DNA of 64,000 nt from Darksidea phi (Eukaryota; Ascomycota; Dothideomycetes; Pleosporales; Lentitheciaceae): NCBI GenBank assembly GCA_030770425.1, contig JASJFT010000138.1:56544-120543 (forward strand), read 5' to 3'. Numbering within the stretch: the stretch's first letter is position 1; each line of letters opens with the position of its first letter. Below the pieces are notes generated by a model that was not told where the DNA came from, searched no databases, and saw only the letters and a program-made list of their open reading frames with translations. Shown piece by piece: positions 47,066-58,269 of the stretch. Made by a program: the position numbers and the translations under genes.

Positions 47066-47780
47066 TTAACGCCGGCGACCATCGAAGGGTGGATCGAAAC
47101 CGTATAGCGGGCGACCAAGCTATAGCGACAGTTAGTTTTTTACTTACTTACCAAAGAGCAAACGTGACACATACCCTGTTCAAGGTGACTATAACATCCG
47201 TGACCGCGACTGTCTGACGGCCTGCATGCTCCACGAGTGCGATGATGTCCTTCAAGAGCTATCTCTACGTTAGCAAAATACGTAGTAATTCATTGGGGTG
47301 CATATACCGACTCGAGTCGGTCTTTGAGAACGGCTCGGACATCGTCGTAGATGGTGGCGGAGATGCGTTTAACGCCTCCACGCCTTGCCAATCGTCTGTA
47401 GTGAAGTTAGCAAAACAGCGCAAAGAAATAGCTTCGGCAGCGAAAGAGGGTCTATGGCATTCTGCTAGCGCATGGTTCTTGGATAGCGCAAGGCCGGAGG
47501 CTTGGCTGAGCTAAGAGGTCGTTGAAAAGACCGTCTCCAAAATGCAGTATAGCTCACCTAATGTCTCCTTTCGTCACTCCATGGATGGAGTCGCGGGCTA
47601 TCTTCCTGTAACAAAAATTACTACTTGTTCACCTGAATTTCCGGAGCGTTCGTGGTCTCACTTGTGTCTCTTCAAAGTTTTGGCCTTTCCGAGGCCCACC
47701 CCACCCTTGCCTAAACCAGTGCGGGTTTGTGGTGCACGCGACATATTCGGCGAAGCGGACAGTGTGGCTGATCTGCTCAT
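47066..47780 (-). CDS. Divergent histone H4 variant, five exons
   Basis: Exons 47780-47662, 47605-47558, 47395-47308, 47258-47175 and 47119-47066 keep phase throughout and give 130 aa. The histone fold is clear: [15 protein letters not shown], then [19 protein letters not shown] and LGRPLYGF. From canonical residue 21 to 100 it aligns to H4 without gaps. It differs at many sites: K8 is Val, P32 Gly, K77 Gly, K79 Gln and K91 Asn, while K5, K12, K16, K20, K31, K44 and K59 are kept. The N-tail has one extra residue between K12 and K16 and an extension of about 20 residues; a second ATG 12 codons in would shorten it. The C-terminus continues with DPPFDGRRR beyond the usual GG end. A divergent H4 (H4v) is known in Neurospora; whether this is its orthologue is not shown. 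Confidence 0.85.
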
Positions 47781-48269
47781 GTCGTCTTGAAAGAATGGGA
47801 TGCCAGCATACTGGCGCGGTCGCTCGTTCACCATAGCGAATGTGAGTTTTGTTGCTGTAGAGGCGAAGTAGAGAGAGCGTTTGTTAGGGAAAGTGGCGGC
47901 AATCGCTTCGAGGCAAACGCACGGGCCATAAATACGCGCGACTTACCTTCAGTTGCTGCGTCGCGTGATCAGGTGAAATGAAACTGTTCAGTCCAATGTA
48001 CACATGGAGGGATGCTGCCAAACAAATCCTCTCTGGAAGATATCCAGAGGGCCTCCACTAATAGAGCGCATTGTTAAACATCGGCGCGGAATCTACACGC
48101 GCAACGGATCACGCACGTGTACCATCAAAGGCATAAGTATGAGTGAGAGAAAAGAAGCCGCCTAGGCATCGTAGTCATGCATTAGGCCCTCAAGCACCAG
48201 TCCTGAGAGTAGACATTAAAGCTAGGTATGAGCGTAGAGTCGTAGGTCTATCCAACACGATCTCAAGAT
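47781..48269. other. Intergenic spacer
   Basis: Upstream of the histone variant and downstream of SVF1. No gene or clear histone-type promoter element recognised. Confidence 0.4.
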
Positions 48270-49579
48270 TTACGAGATGAAGGTCGCCTCACCGAATAGT
48301 GTGCCTTCTTCCGTCTTTGTCTCATCTCCCACCTTGACCTCCAACGTCAACTTGGGCCCGAACTGGTAGATATAGGGCTTTGTGCCAGCAGCGGTTGCAA
48401 CAAAAGTCTTGATAATGCCTGGAACCTCTGCCATGACATCGATACGGTCCAAACGAGGTCCAAGACTGCCTTCTAGAAGTGCTGAGACTTCTTTGCCATC
48501 CTCAGTCTTGCCCTCCCACTTATAGCTGATGGCGGTGGGCTCTGGCCATTCGTTGTCAGAATCCGATTTGGTTTCGGTGTGCTTCACATGTCCAGCACCG
48601 GTGTTGGCAAAAAGGATTTTGCCATCGGTGGCAATACCAGAGACGCGAACGACGGTCGATCCGTATGAGGGGGGCGTAGTAAACTCCATTATGATTGCCG
48701 AGTAGGTAGGCGATTGGAAGTTGGCAAAATTCCATCGAGCGGCTAAAGTTGTCAGTGTCGACCTTGGGAATCGAGGTTGTATGCATACCAGTATGGTGGG
48801 GTTTCATTCCCTGGAGGGCGAAACTATACATGGCTCTGCCCTTGATGTCGATTTCGCCATCCTTTGTGATGACCCTGCCCTCAGCGTTGCCTCTCGGCCA
48901 TAAGACGTGACGCATCGATCCCCACGGAGCCTTCGGATCTGTACCGTAGTAACTCGTTCCGTTCTTTCCACCCATAAATCCCGGTGCTGCCCTTGTGATC
49001 TTTACATCCACTAAAGCGTTCTCGTCGATAGCAGACTTGATGGTGTAGGATGAACCGTCTTCAGAGAGCTCGACGGAGACGCCGTCGGCGTAGAACGAGT
49101 GTTGCTCTTCATCGAAGCCGTAGTTCTCGAGGGGACTGGTCGACCAGAGGAATGGTTTCTCGTTGTTGGGGTAAAATATTTTGCAATTGAACTGGGTGGT
49201 GATGCGTAGGCCACTGCGCGCGATAAGTGGCAGGCCCGACAACGGGGATGGCTACTCTTACGCTACATTGCTGTATATGACCTGGAGCATGACGGTGTGG
49301 CCATTTTCGGCGTGCACGTAGAAGGTCTGCGTCTCCACACACGTAGTGTCCGGCGTGAGCCACTTCAAGTCGGCCTTTGTCACCTCGGTGAAGTCCGGAT
49401 CGCCCTCGTTCGTGCCCACAGGCTGGATGGCCTCCGGGCCGTACTCAGGCTCTTGGGTGCCGGCGACGTTGGCCAACCTGGGCACATGTGAGTTCGCAAG
49501 GGGGCGACGGGGGGCTGCACGTGCTGGTGAAGACGACGAGCGGGGTCTTGACTGACTGCTGTTGCGCCCAGCGGAACAT
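48270..49579 (-). CDS. SVF1: Survival factor SVF1
   Basis: Four exons (49579-49557, 49477-49262, 49213-48789, 48742-48270) give 378 aa, the usual fungal length. The first coding exon is only 23 nt (MFRWAQQ). Hallmarks are [53 protein letters not shown] and [14 protein letters not shown]. The fold is a lipocalin-like (CrtC-related) beta-barrel pair. In yeast, Svf1 protects against oxidative and cold stress and affects sphingolipids, and has been linked to ceramide transport between ER and Golgi. The N-terminus could form an amphipathic helix for membrane binding. Splice phases are all consistent. Confidence 0.93.
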
Positions 49580-50436
49580 CTTGCGGGCTTTTGCGGGCGC
49601 TTTGGGCACTAGGATGGAAATCGGTGGTAAGCAAGGGGCGAGCAGATCTGGTTGGGACAGGTCTTGCTATTGGAAAAGAAATTTCTTTCTCGAAGGTGTT
49701 AGAGCCAAGCCAGGAACGGAGGCGACAAGCATATGCATGCGCTTCGGCTACTGGGCGGCAGGGCGGGCAGGGCAGCAGGGCGCACGTCGAACGACGAATG
49801 GGGAGCCACAGCAGCGTGTTGGGAGAGAGTGAAGAAGACGGCGAAATACGGCCAAATTGAAGGCGTCGTAATGGGTGTGGCTAGCGACGGGGCCCTTGGA
49901 GAGGCGGACGAGACGAAGTTTCCGCACCGTCGTCGAGGTCGCTTATCGCCGTGATAGGTAAGCCGCCGTCGATGCCCCCACCACTCCGTCGTTCCTACCG
50001 AGTTTCTCTCTCACGACTCACGACACAGTCTCTTCTTTACCCAGGCAATGGTCAATTGCGGTTTGTGATCCTCTTCCGATCCATCCCCTCGCCCAAGGTA
50101 TCCGGCGTCGTGTTGCCTTATCTACCCTATTTCTACGCGCTAGTCGACATCATCGCGGGGCCCGCTCGTTAGGTATGACGAAGTCTTGAAGTTTCGCCCA
50201 AGAGTCTTATTCTTCCCACACCGACCCTCACCACACTCATTCCGCCGTCCGCTCTCCCAGCATCCCATCCGAACTCGCCGCCGATTGCCTTCACATGGTA
50301 CAACGGCCACAGACAGAGTAGAGCTTGGCATTGCGCTGTGAATCAACAACAGCTCCTGTAAGCGGCTTCACGAGCAGTGTTCGACCATTGCGCAAAGACT
50401 GACCATGCCTCACAGATCCCCGTATCTCTACCAGCC
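49580..50436. promoter_or_regulatory. Divergent promoter region of SVF1 and the HAL-type kinase
   Basis: 857 bp between divergent start codons. A possible 5' UTR intron ends at the cacag near 50415. No strong motif is recognised. Confidence 0.4.
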
Positions 50437-52946
50437 ATGTCCGTGAATCCGGAAGAGCCGGCACAGACAGTCCGCTTCAGCGACGTCAACCAAGAAATCG
50501 AGCCGGATGCCGCGCTACAGCCTGTGTCGGATCTCACCGGAGCTAGCAGGCAGCAGGAAAAGCCCTTGAGCCCCGAGGCCGAACAAGAGATCCGCACTCT
50601 GGCGATGACGCTGCAGAAGTCACGATGTCAGGCCCGGCGTATGGAGAACTTCTCATACGAGCCCGTGTCGCTCCCAGCGTCGAGGGTACGTCAAACCATA
50701 CTTGTCATTATGTCAATCGTAGGTCTGATTGCTTTTAGGCTCCTTCCCCAACTCCCGCCTCGCGAACGACCTCAGACCACTCAGGCCACCGCTACTCTAC
50801 TGGTCCTCGCCCTTCTCCGCCTGTCTCTACCATGCATTCTCCCCCGCTGACGCCCGCAGGCACGTCGTCGCATGAGGGGAAGCCGGTAGCTGTAGAAGAG
50901 CAGAGGAGAGATCCGGCCATGATGACCCCGCAGATCTCCCCCCCACACGAACCCCCACCAACATCTATGGATGCCGTACATAGTGGAGAGAGAAGGCCCC
51001 AGTCGCTCGCGGTACCTCGCTCGCCCAGAGACTCCCCGAGAGCTTCACCACGCCCAGCATCCATATCAGACGCGTCGGGCATCCTTGGACCGCATCCAAA
51101 GAATCCTTCGTCTTTCGCCATCGGCCCTACAGGAGACTCTCTACCTCCGTCGAGAGATGTAAGCCCATCCGGATCAACCGGAAACCGGACTCCGGGACAC
51201 GAGTCTCCAGGGACGTCGACGCCGAGCAGGCCGTTCACCCCTCAAGGTGAGAAGGATGATCCATATTCTCGCTCGAAGCGCGCTCCCCAGCCGAGGAATC
51301 TCGATGCCCTCGATGCTCGCTTCGTCTTCGGTCAGGGCCGTAGAGGCCGCAATCAATCGCCCTCATCGTCTACGACGAGTTTACTTCCCCGGTCGAAAGG
51401 GAATGCTTCGGACAGGGAAGACAAAAGGTCAAGCTTCTTCGGCGGCAGCTCGAAATATCAAGAACGCAATGGCTCCGCAGATGACAGCGATGCCAAGTCA
51501 GCGATAGGTAAACAGCATCATCACGGCTCCATGTCAGAGTTGAAGCGCTTTTTCAAAATTGGAGGTCACAAGCAAAAGGATAGGGACAAGCACAAACATG
51601 CCAAATCACCTGCGCCTTCTATCAAAGAGAAACCAAACAAGCCAAGGAAATCTGGACTGGGGACTCCGCCAGCAACCCGCGGCTCTGTTTCCGTTCCCTT
51701 TGCAGATGATCACGGACTGGAAACCAAGTACGGAAAGTTCGGCAAAGTTCTCGGCTCCGGTGCCGGTGGCTCCGTCCGCTTGTTGAAGCGAAGCGATGGA
51801 GTTACTTTCGCAGTGAAGCAATTCCGGGCACGGCATTCATATGAATCAGAAAGGGATTACAACAAGAAGGTCACCGCAGAATTCTGCATTGGCTCAACTT
51901 TACACCATGGCAACATTATCGAAACCATGGATTTGGTGAACGAGAAAGGGAACTACTACGTTGTCATGGAATATGCACCATTTGACCTCTTTGCCATCGT
52001 TATGACGGGCAAAATGAGCCGCGAAGAAATGACCTGCTGCACGCTTCAGATCCTCAACGGAGTAACATACCTCCACAACATGGGCCTCGCGCATCGGGAT
52101 TTGAAGTTGGATAACGTGGTTGTCAACGAGCATGGCATTATGAAGATCATCGATTTTGGCAGCGCTGCAGTATTTCGATATCCTTTCGAGAACGATATTG
52201 TTCTGGCGAGTGGTACGTCTGTGTTTGCTCCGTTTGGTGCTAGCGATGACTAACACTATATAGGTATCGTAGGTTCAGATCCATATCTAGCACCGGAAGT
52301 ATACGACATGTCCAAGTACGACCCCCAGCCAACAGACATTTGGTCAATCGCCATTATTTTCTGCTGTATGACGCTGCGCCGGTTTCCGTGGAAAGCCCCG
52401 CGTGTCTCCGACAATTCTTACAAACTATTTGTGGCCCCGCCTAACGATGGTCCAAAGTCGATCACCCAGCCTTCCAAATCTGCAACGGATTTGGCATCCG
52501 AAGCAGGCGACGATCGTCGTAAAACCGGTCCACAGTCCGAACCTGCATCGCGCCAACCATCAGATCAGTCAACTTCAACACATCAACACCACGGCCACCG
52601 AAAAGATGGTGTTCAATCCGAGCCAATGACCAACGATGGCCGCCCCGCCTCGTCAGCGGCTAACGGCCAGAGCAAGGAACAACAGCCGCCTCAGGTGATT
52701 ACGGGCCCGTGGCGATTGTTGCGACTCCTGCCGAGGGAGAGTAGGCATATCATCGGCAGAATGCTCGAGCTCGATCCTAAAAAGCGCGCCACACTGGAAG
52801 AGATCCACGCAGACAAATGGGTCCAGAACGCCCAAGTCTGCTCACAGGAAGAAGGCGGAAGACTTGTCCGAATGGAGACCCATGAGCATACGCTGGAGCC
52901 AGGTGCCGGGTCTGGCTCCGCCCCAGCTACGCAGCAGAAGAAGTGA
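50437..52946 (+). CDS. HAL4/SAT4-type serine/threonine protein kinase
   Basis: Three exons (50437-50685, 50739-52212, 52264-52946) give 801 aa. The first 400 residues are Ser/Pro-rich and disordered. The kinase domain runs from about 413 to 770, with Gly-loop [20 protein letters not shown], catalytic loop HRDLKLDN (about 534), DFG (about 554), and [11 protein letters not shown] after the second intron. [11 protein letters not shown] just before the domain is a signature of fungal HAL/NPR1-family kinases (Sat4/Hal4, Hal5; fission yeast Oca2). An insert of about 75 residues in the C-lobe is His/Gln/Ser-rich (QHHGHRKDG). These kinases stabilise plasma-membrane K+ and nutrient transporters and give salt tolerance in yeast. 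The ATG at 50437 is preferred because the open frame above it starts at a GTG. Confidence 0.92.
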
Positions 52947-54695
52947 TGAGCCGTCAAGCTCATTTGCTCGCTTGTTGTTATGCTCTTAGGACCTTGTTAA
53001 CATGGATCTTAGGACGGAAACCGGGACGCTATAGCGCGGCGCTCCCCCCTCTCCTCCTCGCTCGCCGGCTAGGGCATTCCTTGATGTTTGGACACTGAGG
53101 CGATTCCGACAAAAAATTTGATACATTTGTGTAATTATAATGCTTGCGTTTGTCTCGATTAAACGCTGGGGTAGGTTGGGATTTGGATCTTTACACGCAT
53201 GTTGGTGCTCTGGGGAGCGTGTTGGACCGAGACCCGTTAGCTTGAGAAGGTTACATACCCCCCTTTTGCAAGTTCGGACCGTATATTGAGGGAGCAAGAA
53301 GGGCTATGCGAGGGGTTAGTGTACTCTATTGTACTTTGGATGGAGAAGTAGTGGACTGGAAGCACAGTGAGCTTGAGGATCGACTGGACTAGGTATATGA
53401 CGACGTTAGATGTAGATAAAGACGTCAAAGGGCCAGGGTATAAAAACAATAGATATGCATTCGCCTGCGCGTAACCCTAGGTATATCTCGTCGACATTAC
53501 GTGTGGGTTGGGTATAAAATGGTCGGGATATAGCTATAGCCATCAATGCATCCCGATGGATGGCGGGGAACCACGCACGTGAGGGGTTATGTGAGTGTCA
53601 CGCGAACTTTTGTATAGTGGCACTCCTCTTGTCTCTGGAGAAGTTCGTCTACCGGTATCCTCGCCTGTTCTGGCGAGGTGCCGAACGGCGGTGTTTGAAA
53701 CATGTGCCCGTTTTAGTGGGTGGGGTGGAAGAGGCTTACCATCGTACCAGCACATTTGACTGGCTCAATTGTGCTCACACGCATAAAACAGCTTTCACTC
53801 GGGGTCTAGATGTCTACTCCATCGCAGCAAGGCAAATATGCTCAAGGCATTTGCATAAGCTTGGTCTGCTCACGAACTTTGCTTTCCAGCACCGATTGGG
53901 ACGAGAGAGCAAAAATTTTTGCCTGCAAGCTTAGGCATTCGCATGAGCATTGCGTTACGGGACCCGCATGGCTCACGGTGACACTGACGCTTTGGGGTAG
54001 GATGGTGTCGGTCGCTAGCGAACAGGGTAGGCCTGAGACAAGGAGTTGCTGGGTTCGTTTCAGCGACGTGCTTGTCGCATGTAGATGAAGCGCGGCTCGC
54101 TCGGTTCGGGATGCCTGTGGGTAGAGAGACGGGGGTTGGCCGGGCATGGGACGAATTTTCGAAGTGGCCACGCAAGGCGCAAGATGGCACTGCACAGCGG
54201 CGAGGGAATCGTTCAGATGAGAATCCTCCAGCCCGACGGCGTAGGCAGCGTCGTGTGACACCAGCTGGGGTGGTCTAGTGGGCGTCTCGTCTCGATTGAA
54301 ATCGCTGATACGAAGAGCGGTGCGGTGCGGCGTCGCTTGTTGGATGGTCGATGCTTATCTGCAGCTGACGTTTGAGCCAATGGGAACTACAGAGGAGCAA
54401 AAAAAACCAAGGCATATGTCAGGACGGCCGTCGTTCGGTCGTCGCTCTGGGTGATCGTTCCTCAGCCTGTGATATAACCTCGTGTACTTTCCCCGTTCGT
54501 TTCCTGGATCTTTGTTTGTTCTCTTCCGCCCCCCATTTCCCACAGGTTGCCGTATCCATACACCTTTCGATTCTACCTAGTATCATTTTCTCATTAGCGG
54601 ATCAATTACTGTTCCCGATTATCTTATTTCGGTTTGGACGCGGCTTTTCCATATCTTCGTTTATGTAATTCAGCGCTGGTCGATTTTTTCATATA
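52947..54695. other. 1.7-kb region without a supported gene
   Basis: Short frames on both strands lack family features. It includes the kinase 3' UTR and presumably the promoter of the next gene. Confidence 0.45.
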
Positions 54696-55949
54696 ATGCG
54701 CCGCCAAATTCCTCCACCTTCACATCTCAAGGTCGCACCGGGATATGTTCCGCATAAGTTCTTGGGCGGCGTTATTTCTGGAGCTGAGGCTGTGGGCGTG
54801 AATCACTATCCCCCGAGTACGAGTGAGAAGTTGATTCCTGCGATTCCAGGTTTCAGAACGAGTGCGGGTATGTTTTTTCCCTTCCAACACAAAATTTCTG
54901 GGCTGGTCTCGTGTGGCTCGAGATGACTAGAACCGGCGCTTTAGAGCAAATTGCTAACGAGTCCCCGCAGCTTTCCTCACATCATTGAGCGCGAATCTGC
55001 GCATCGACCCTGATCTTCCATCACCACTACCTACACCTCTCGGCTTCCGCACCAACAGCGCCGACTTCCTCCCACCTCCATCCTTGCTCTCCTACTCGAC
55101 AAGCACACAATACAACAGTCCCTACCCCTCCGCAGAAACCGCAATCATGTCAACCGAAGCACCCCAAGCTACGCAATCCCCAACCAACGAGCTCCCGCAG
55201 CTTACCACCTACACCGCGGAAACCGAAGAAGACCGTGTTGATGGCCTGCGCCTAGTCGCTGACTCCGTGGCACAGCAAAGACAGGTTGCATCGAAGATAT
55301 TGATTTTCCACCCCATCAACCTGGCCGCATTTTTTCTCGTCATCGCCGTCGTAGCACAGCGCCTATACACCGATACCGACTCACTCTACCTCATCGCTAC
55401 CACAGTCGGCGGCCTAACTATGGCCTTCCTCGTCGCGGTCCGCTGGGCAACCGCACGCTACCTTACGCTTGCGGAAGATATCAATTGGGAGTGGCTTGGC
55501 GAGGACAAGTTGATTGTGGTGAAATGGGGCGAGGAGGTCATTGGGGCGTTGGTGCTGGGCTGGGCGGACAGCGATGCGGCGAAGAAGCCACGGGGCGGGA
55601 GAAGGAGGCGCGGCAAGGCTGTAGTTCGCGCCTGGACTGTGCGATTAAAGTACAGAGGCAAAGGCGTTGGAGAGGGTCTGCTTGAAGAAGCGGTTAAGGT
55701 TGCTGGTGAGCGTGGTGCGGATGGCATCTTGTTTGAGAGTGGTCATGCTAGTAAGTCTTCCACGTTGCGATTGCTGTCGAGGACATGGAATACTAATTCT
55801 GGACAGATTCGCACCGCGTTCTGCCATCTATCTACAATGGTTTCATGAACGAGAAGGAAGCAAAGGCCGAGAAGATGCTCGAGAAAGTCGCGGATGAGAA
55901 GGGGAATTTCAGGCAGCGACGTTCGTCTCCCACTTGGGGCAGCCGTTAG
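54696..55949 (+). CDS. GNAT acetyltransferase-like protein with two membrane helices
   Basis: Three exons (54696-54867, 54971-55750, 55807-55949) give 364 aa. The N-terminal 140 residues are Pro/Ser-rich. Two adjacent hydrophobic segments follow at about 205-265 (INLAAFFLVIAVVAQRLY and LIATTVGGLTMAFLVAVRW). The C-terminal part looks like a GNAT core: VIGALVLGW, then AWTVRLKYRGKGVGEGLLEEA with the R-G-K-G-V-G acetyl-CoA loop, then GADGILFESGHA. This placing, two helices inserted before the acetyl-CoA motif, recalls eukaryotic NAT8-type and fungal membrane GNATs. A basic loop (KKPRGGRRRRGK) precedes the acetyl-CoA motif. The substrate is unknown. Confidence 0.8.
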
Positions 55950-56521
55950 AGCTGTTACGGTCGATTTCTCACATCTACATTACGGCGATGGCGTTGGTTG
56001 GCACACTGCATTTGCGCAAAGATACCCTCACTTCGTACCGTTATACTCTCGCTAGACTTTCATCATCCAACAATCATATCATTCGATCTCTATTCTAGGC
56101 GACGATGACATGCGTCGTCGTCGTCAGCTGCATGTATATTACGCCGTCCAACAACCAGGCCCCAACGCACTGCTCTATCTCTCACACTCGTGTCCCGGTT
56201 TGCTAGCACATCTTATCGCGTCATCTTTGCATTCGTTCGGAATACTGATAACCGTGCATGGTGAGCTTGCAATCACGCACTTGGCGGACTGGATGCCCCG
56301 CAGTTGATTGAGCACATGTGCACCCTTAGCCGCGATAAGATTCCTTCCAGCGCAGCCTATGATAAGCGCGAATTCTCGATATAGATAGGTCTCGTACGCG
56401 TTGTGCATGTGAGTCCAACAGCGAGCTTGATGTAGGGAATTTCGGACCGATCTGGCGTTTTTTCTCGCTTCTTGGCGTCATTCGTGTCACGGATATGGTG
56501 GGCGGGATTTCGTTCGAGGAA
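55950..56521. other. Intergenic, convergent gene ends
   Basis: Between the GNAT gene and MZT1. No coding signal of its own. Confidence 0.4.
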
Positions 56522-56912
56522 TCAGCGCGCGCCTACATCCTCTGCACCGCCGTCGACCTCTTCAACCGCATAGTCTTCGCGCAGCTGCCGGATGACATTC
56601 TCCACCAATATTAGCAACATGCCAGACTGTCGATGTGCCAGGACGCGAGCGAGTGATTGCGCCACGCTGCACTATACACAAGGGAGACGTACGGCAAGAG
56701 CTTCGGGATTTGCGCCATTTTCGATGAGCGAGACGCAGTAGGAAAGTTGCTGGCGGTCGAGGTGGGTGTTCTGTACCGCGTAAGTATCACAACAAGTCTT
56801 CTGCGACAGTAAGGCGTACAAGCAGAGTCGCGATTTCGTGCAGAATATCGATGACTTCCCTCGCGGCTTTACGCTTGACGTCCTGCGACGGGGCTGGGGC
56901 TGCTGCGGGCAT
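56522..56912 (-). CDS. MZT1: Mitotic-spindle organising protein 1 (MOZART1)
   Basis: Three short exons (56912-56820, 56770-56693, 56599-56522), all phase 0, give 82 aa. After an Ala/Pro-rich start, REVIDILHEIATLLNTHLD, then RQQLSYCVSLIENGANPEAL and ANVIRQLRED match the three-helix MOZART1 family along its full length. MZT1 binds the N-terminal regions of gamma-tubulin complex proteins and is needed to recruit the gamma-tubulin ring complex to spindle poles; it is essential in fission yeast. No single exon exceeds 31 codons, so simple ORF scans miss it. The acidic C-terminal tail (EEVDGGAEDVGAR) is variable in the family. The last intron has a tgctaat branch site. Confidence 0.92.
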
Positions 56913-57384
56913 GTTGGAGGTCTATAAGTGTGACAATGGGTGTTGTCGTCGAATGTAGTGGTGTTTTCGAGGCCTCTAGTGCCTCGCGCTTCCCCGCGGT
57001 GGTCTGTGCGGAATCGGAATGAAAGGAACGGATTTGTTCCGTCCGATCTCTCTTGGAATGTCAACCTGCGGGAATCGATAATACCGCGACGAGCAACGAA
57101 TAGAAACCCTTATCGAGAGGGTGCTTGCGGACTGATAGCCGGAAGGCGACTCAAGGATGCCACTTTCCCATTGTTCGTTTTCTAGAGCAGCCCGAAGATC
57201 TTCATGCCATCATGACGCAAACAAAATCAGAACAGCGTCAGAGACATCGCAGGACTATAGTATGACAGCTTTGGAGCTGAATCGAGGATCCATTGCAAGG
57301 CCCCTTCAATCTCCTTAACCTTCTATAACCTTCTACTCTACTTTCAAATTTTAAGACCATTTTATAACGCTTCGATACTTGACC
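56913..57384. other. Divergent intergenic region
   Basis: 472 bp between MZT1 and the small gene at 57385. No clear motif. Confidence 0.4.
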
Positions 57385-57902
57385 ATGGCACCAGATCCTC
57401 ACCAAGGCGGCCGTCTCGAAGACATGGCTGTTGAAGGGACAACGATCCCAGGCGACGCCGGCAAGCAACGCGCCATTCCCTCCGTCCCTGATCCTGACCA
57501 GATCAACCCCGATCCCGCTACATACTCGCACCCGAACCCTGCTCACGCAGCGGACAATGCGTTTGATATTCCGCGAGGAACTGCGGATCGAGGGGTCACC
57601 GACGAGACCATGACGGGCACGGGTGGTCAGATGCCGTCGAGTATTGAGAAGAAGACTTTTGGTAAGTCATACTCGTGGATCTGGGTGCGAGGTAGTAAGG
57701 GTCTGAAATAATACAGGCTTACACATTTATAGATGATTCTGGAGTTGATCCAAGAGCTAAGGGCTCAGCTCGATATTACAAGCATGCAAGGCAGCAGAAC
57801 GACTTCGATACCATGGCGGAGGCTAGTCATGATGTTCAGGCTGCGCCCGGGGAGGAGGATGTGAGCCAGGAGGATTTGCTGAACAGACGGGGCGCTAAAT
57901 AG
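57385..57902 (+). CDS. Small hydrophilic protein of unknown function
   Basis: Two exons (57385-57661, 57733-57902) give 148 aa. The sequence is rich in Asp, Pro, Gly and Ala and has no hydrophobic core, suggesting a disordered protein. Visible blocks include FDIPRGTADRGVTDETMTG, GVDPRAKGSARYYKHA and the end EEDVSQEDLLNRRGAK. I do not recognise a family. The intron has normal borders and the ATG sits in a good context, which supports a real gene. Confidence 0.65.
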
Positions 57903-58269
57903 GAAATAGTTCCCAAGCACATGTATAAATAGTACATTTATGCGACAGATCTTGAGCATGTGATTCCCATACCTTCGCCATTAACTCCAAGTCTCGGAAA
58001 CTAGGGGCCCGTTATAAATGAGTCTTCAGGGTGTATAGCGAGAGCAAAGCATCAGCATTTTAGGTACAGTGGAATCCCGGTAGTCCCAAAGGATATTTCA
58101 AAAGACGGTGAAAGACAGGGCGCCACATCCTGTGGCTTGCCCCACCGAACCCCACCATGTGCATTTGCGACTCCATTTTCAAAGCACCAAGTAAATGCGA
58201 CGAATATCTTCTCGCACTTCTACTAGAGCTATTACGAGGTGCTACTACTTCTTCATAGCGATCGCAGCA
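57903..58269. other. Intergenic spacer
   Basis: 367 bp between two plus-strand genes. Nothing distinctive seen. Confidence 0.4.
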
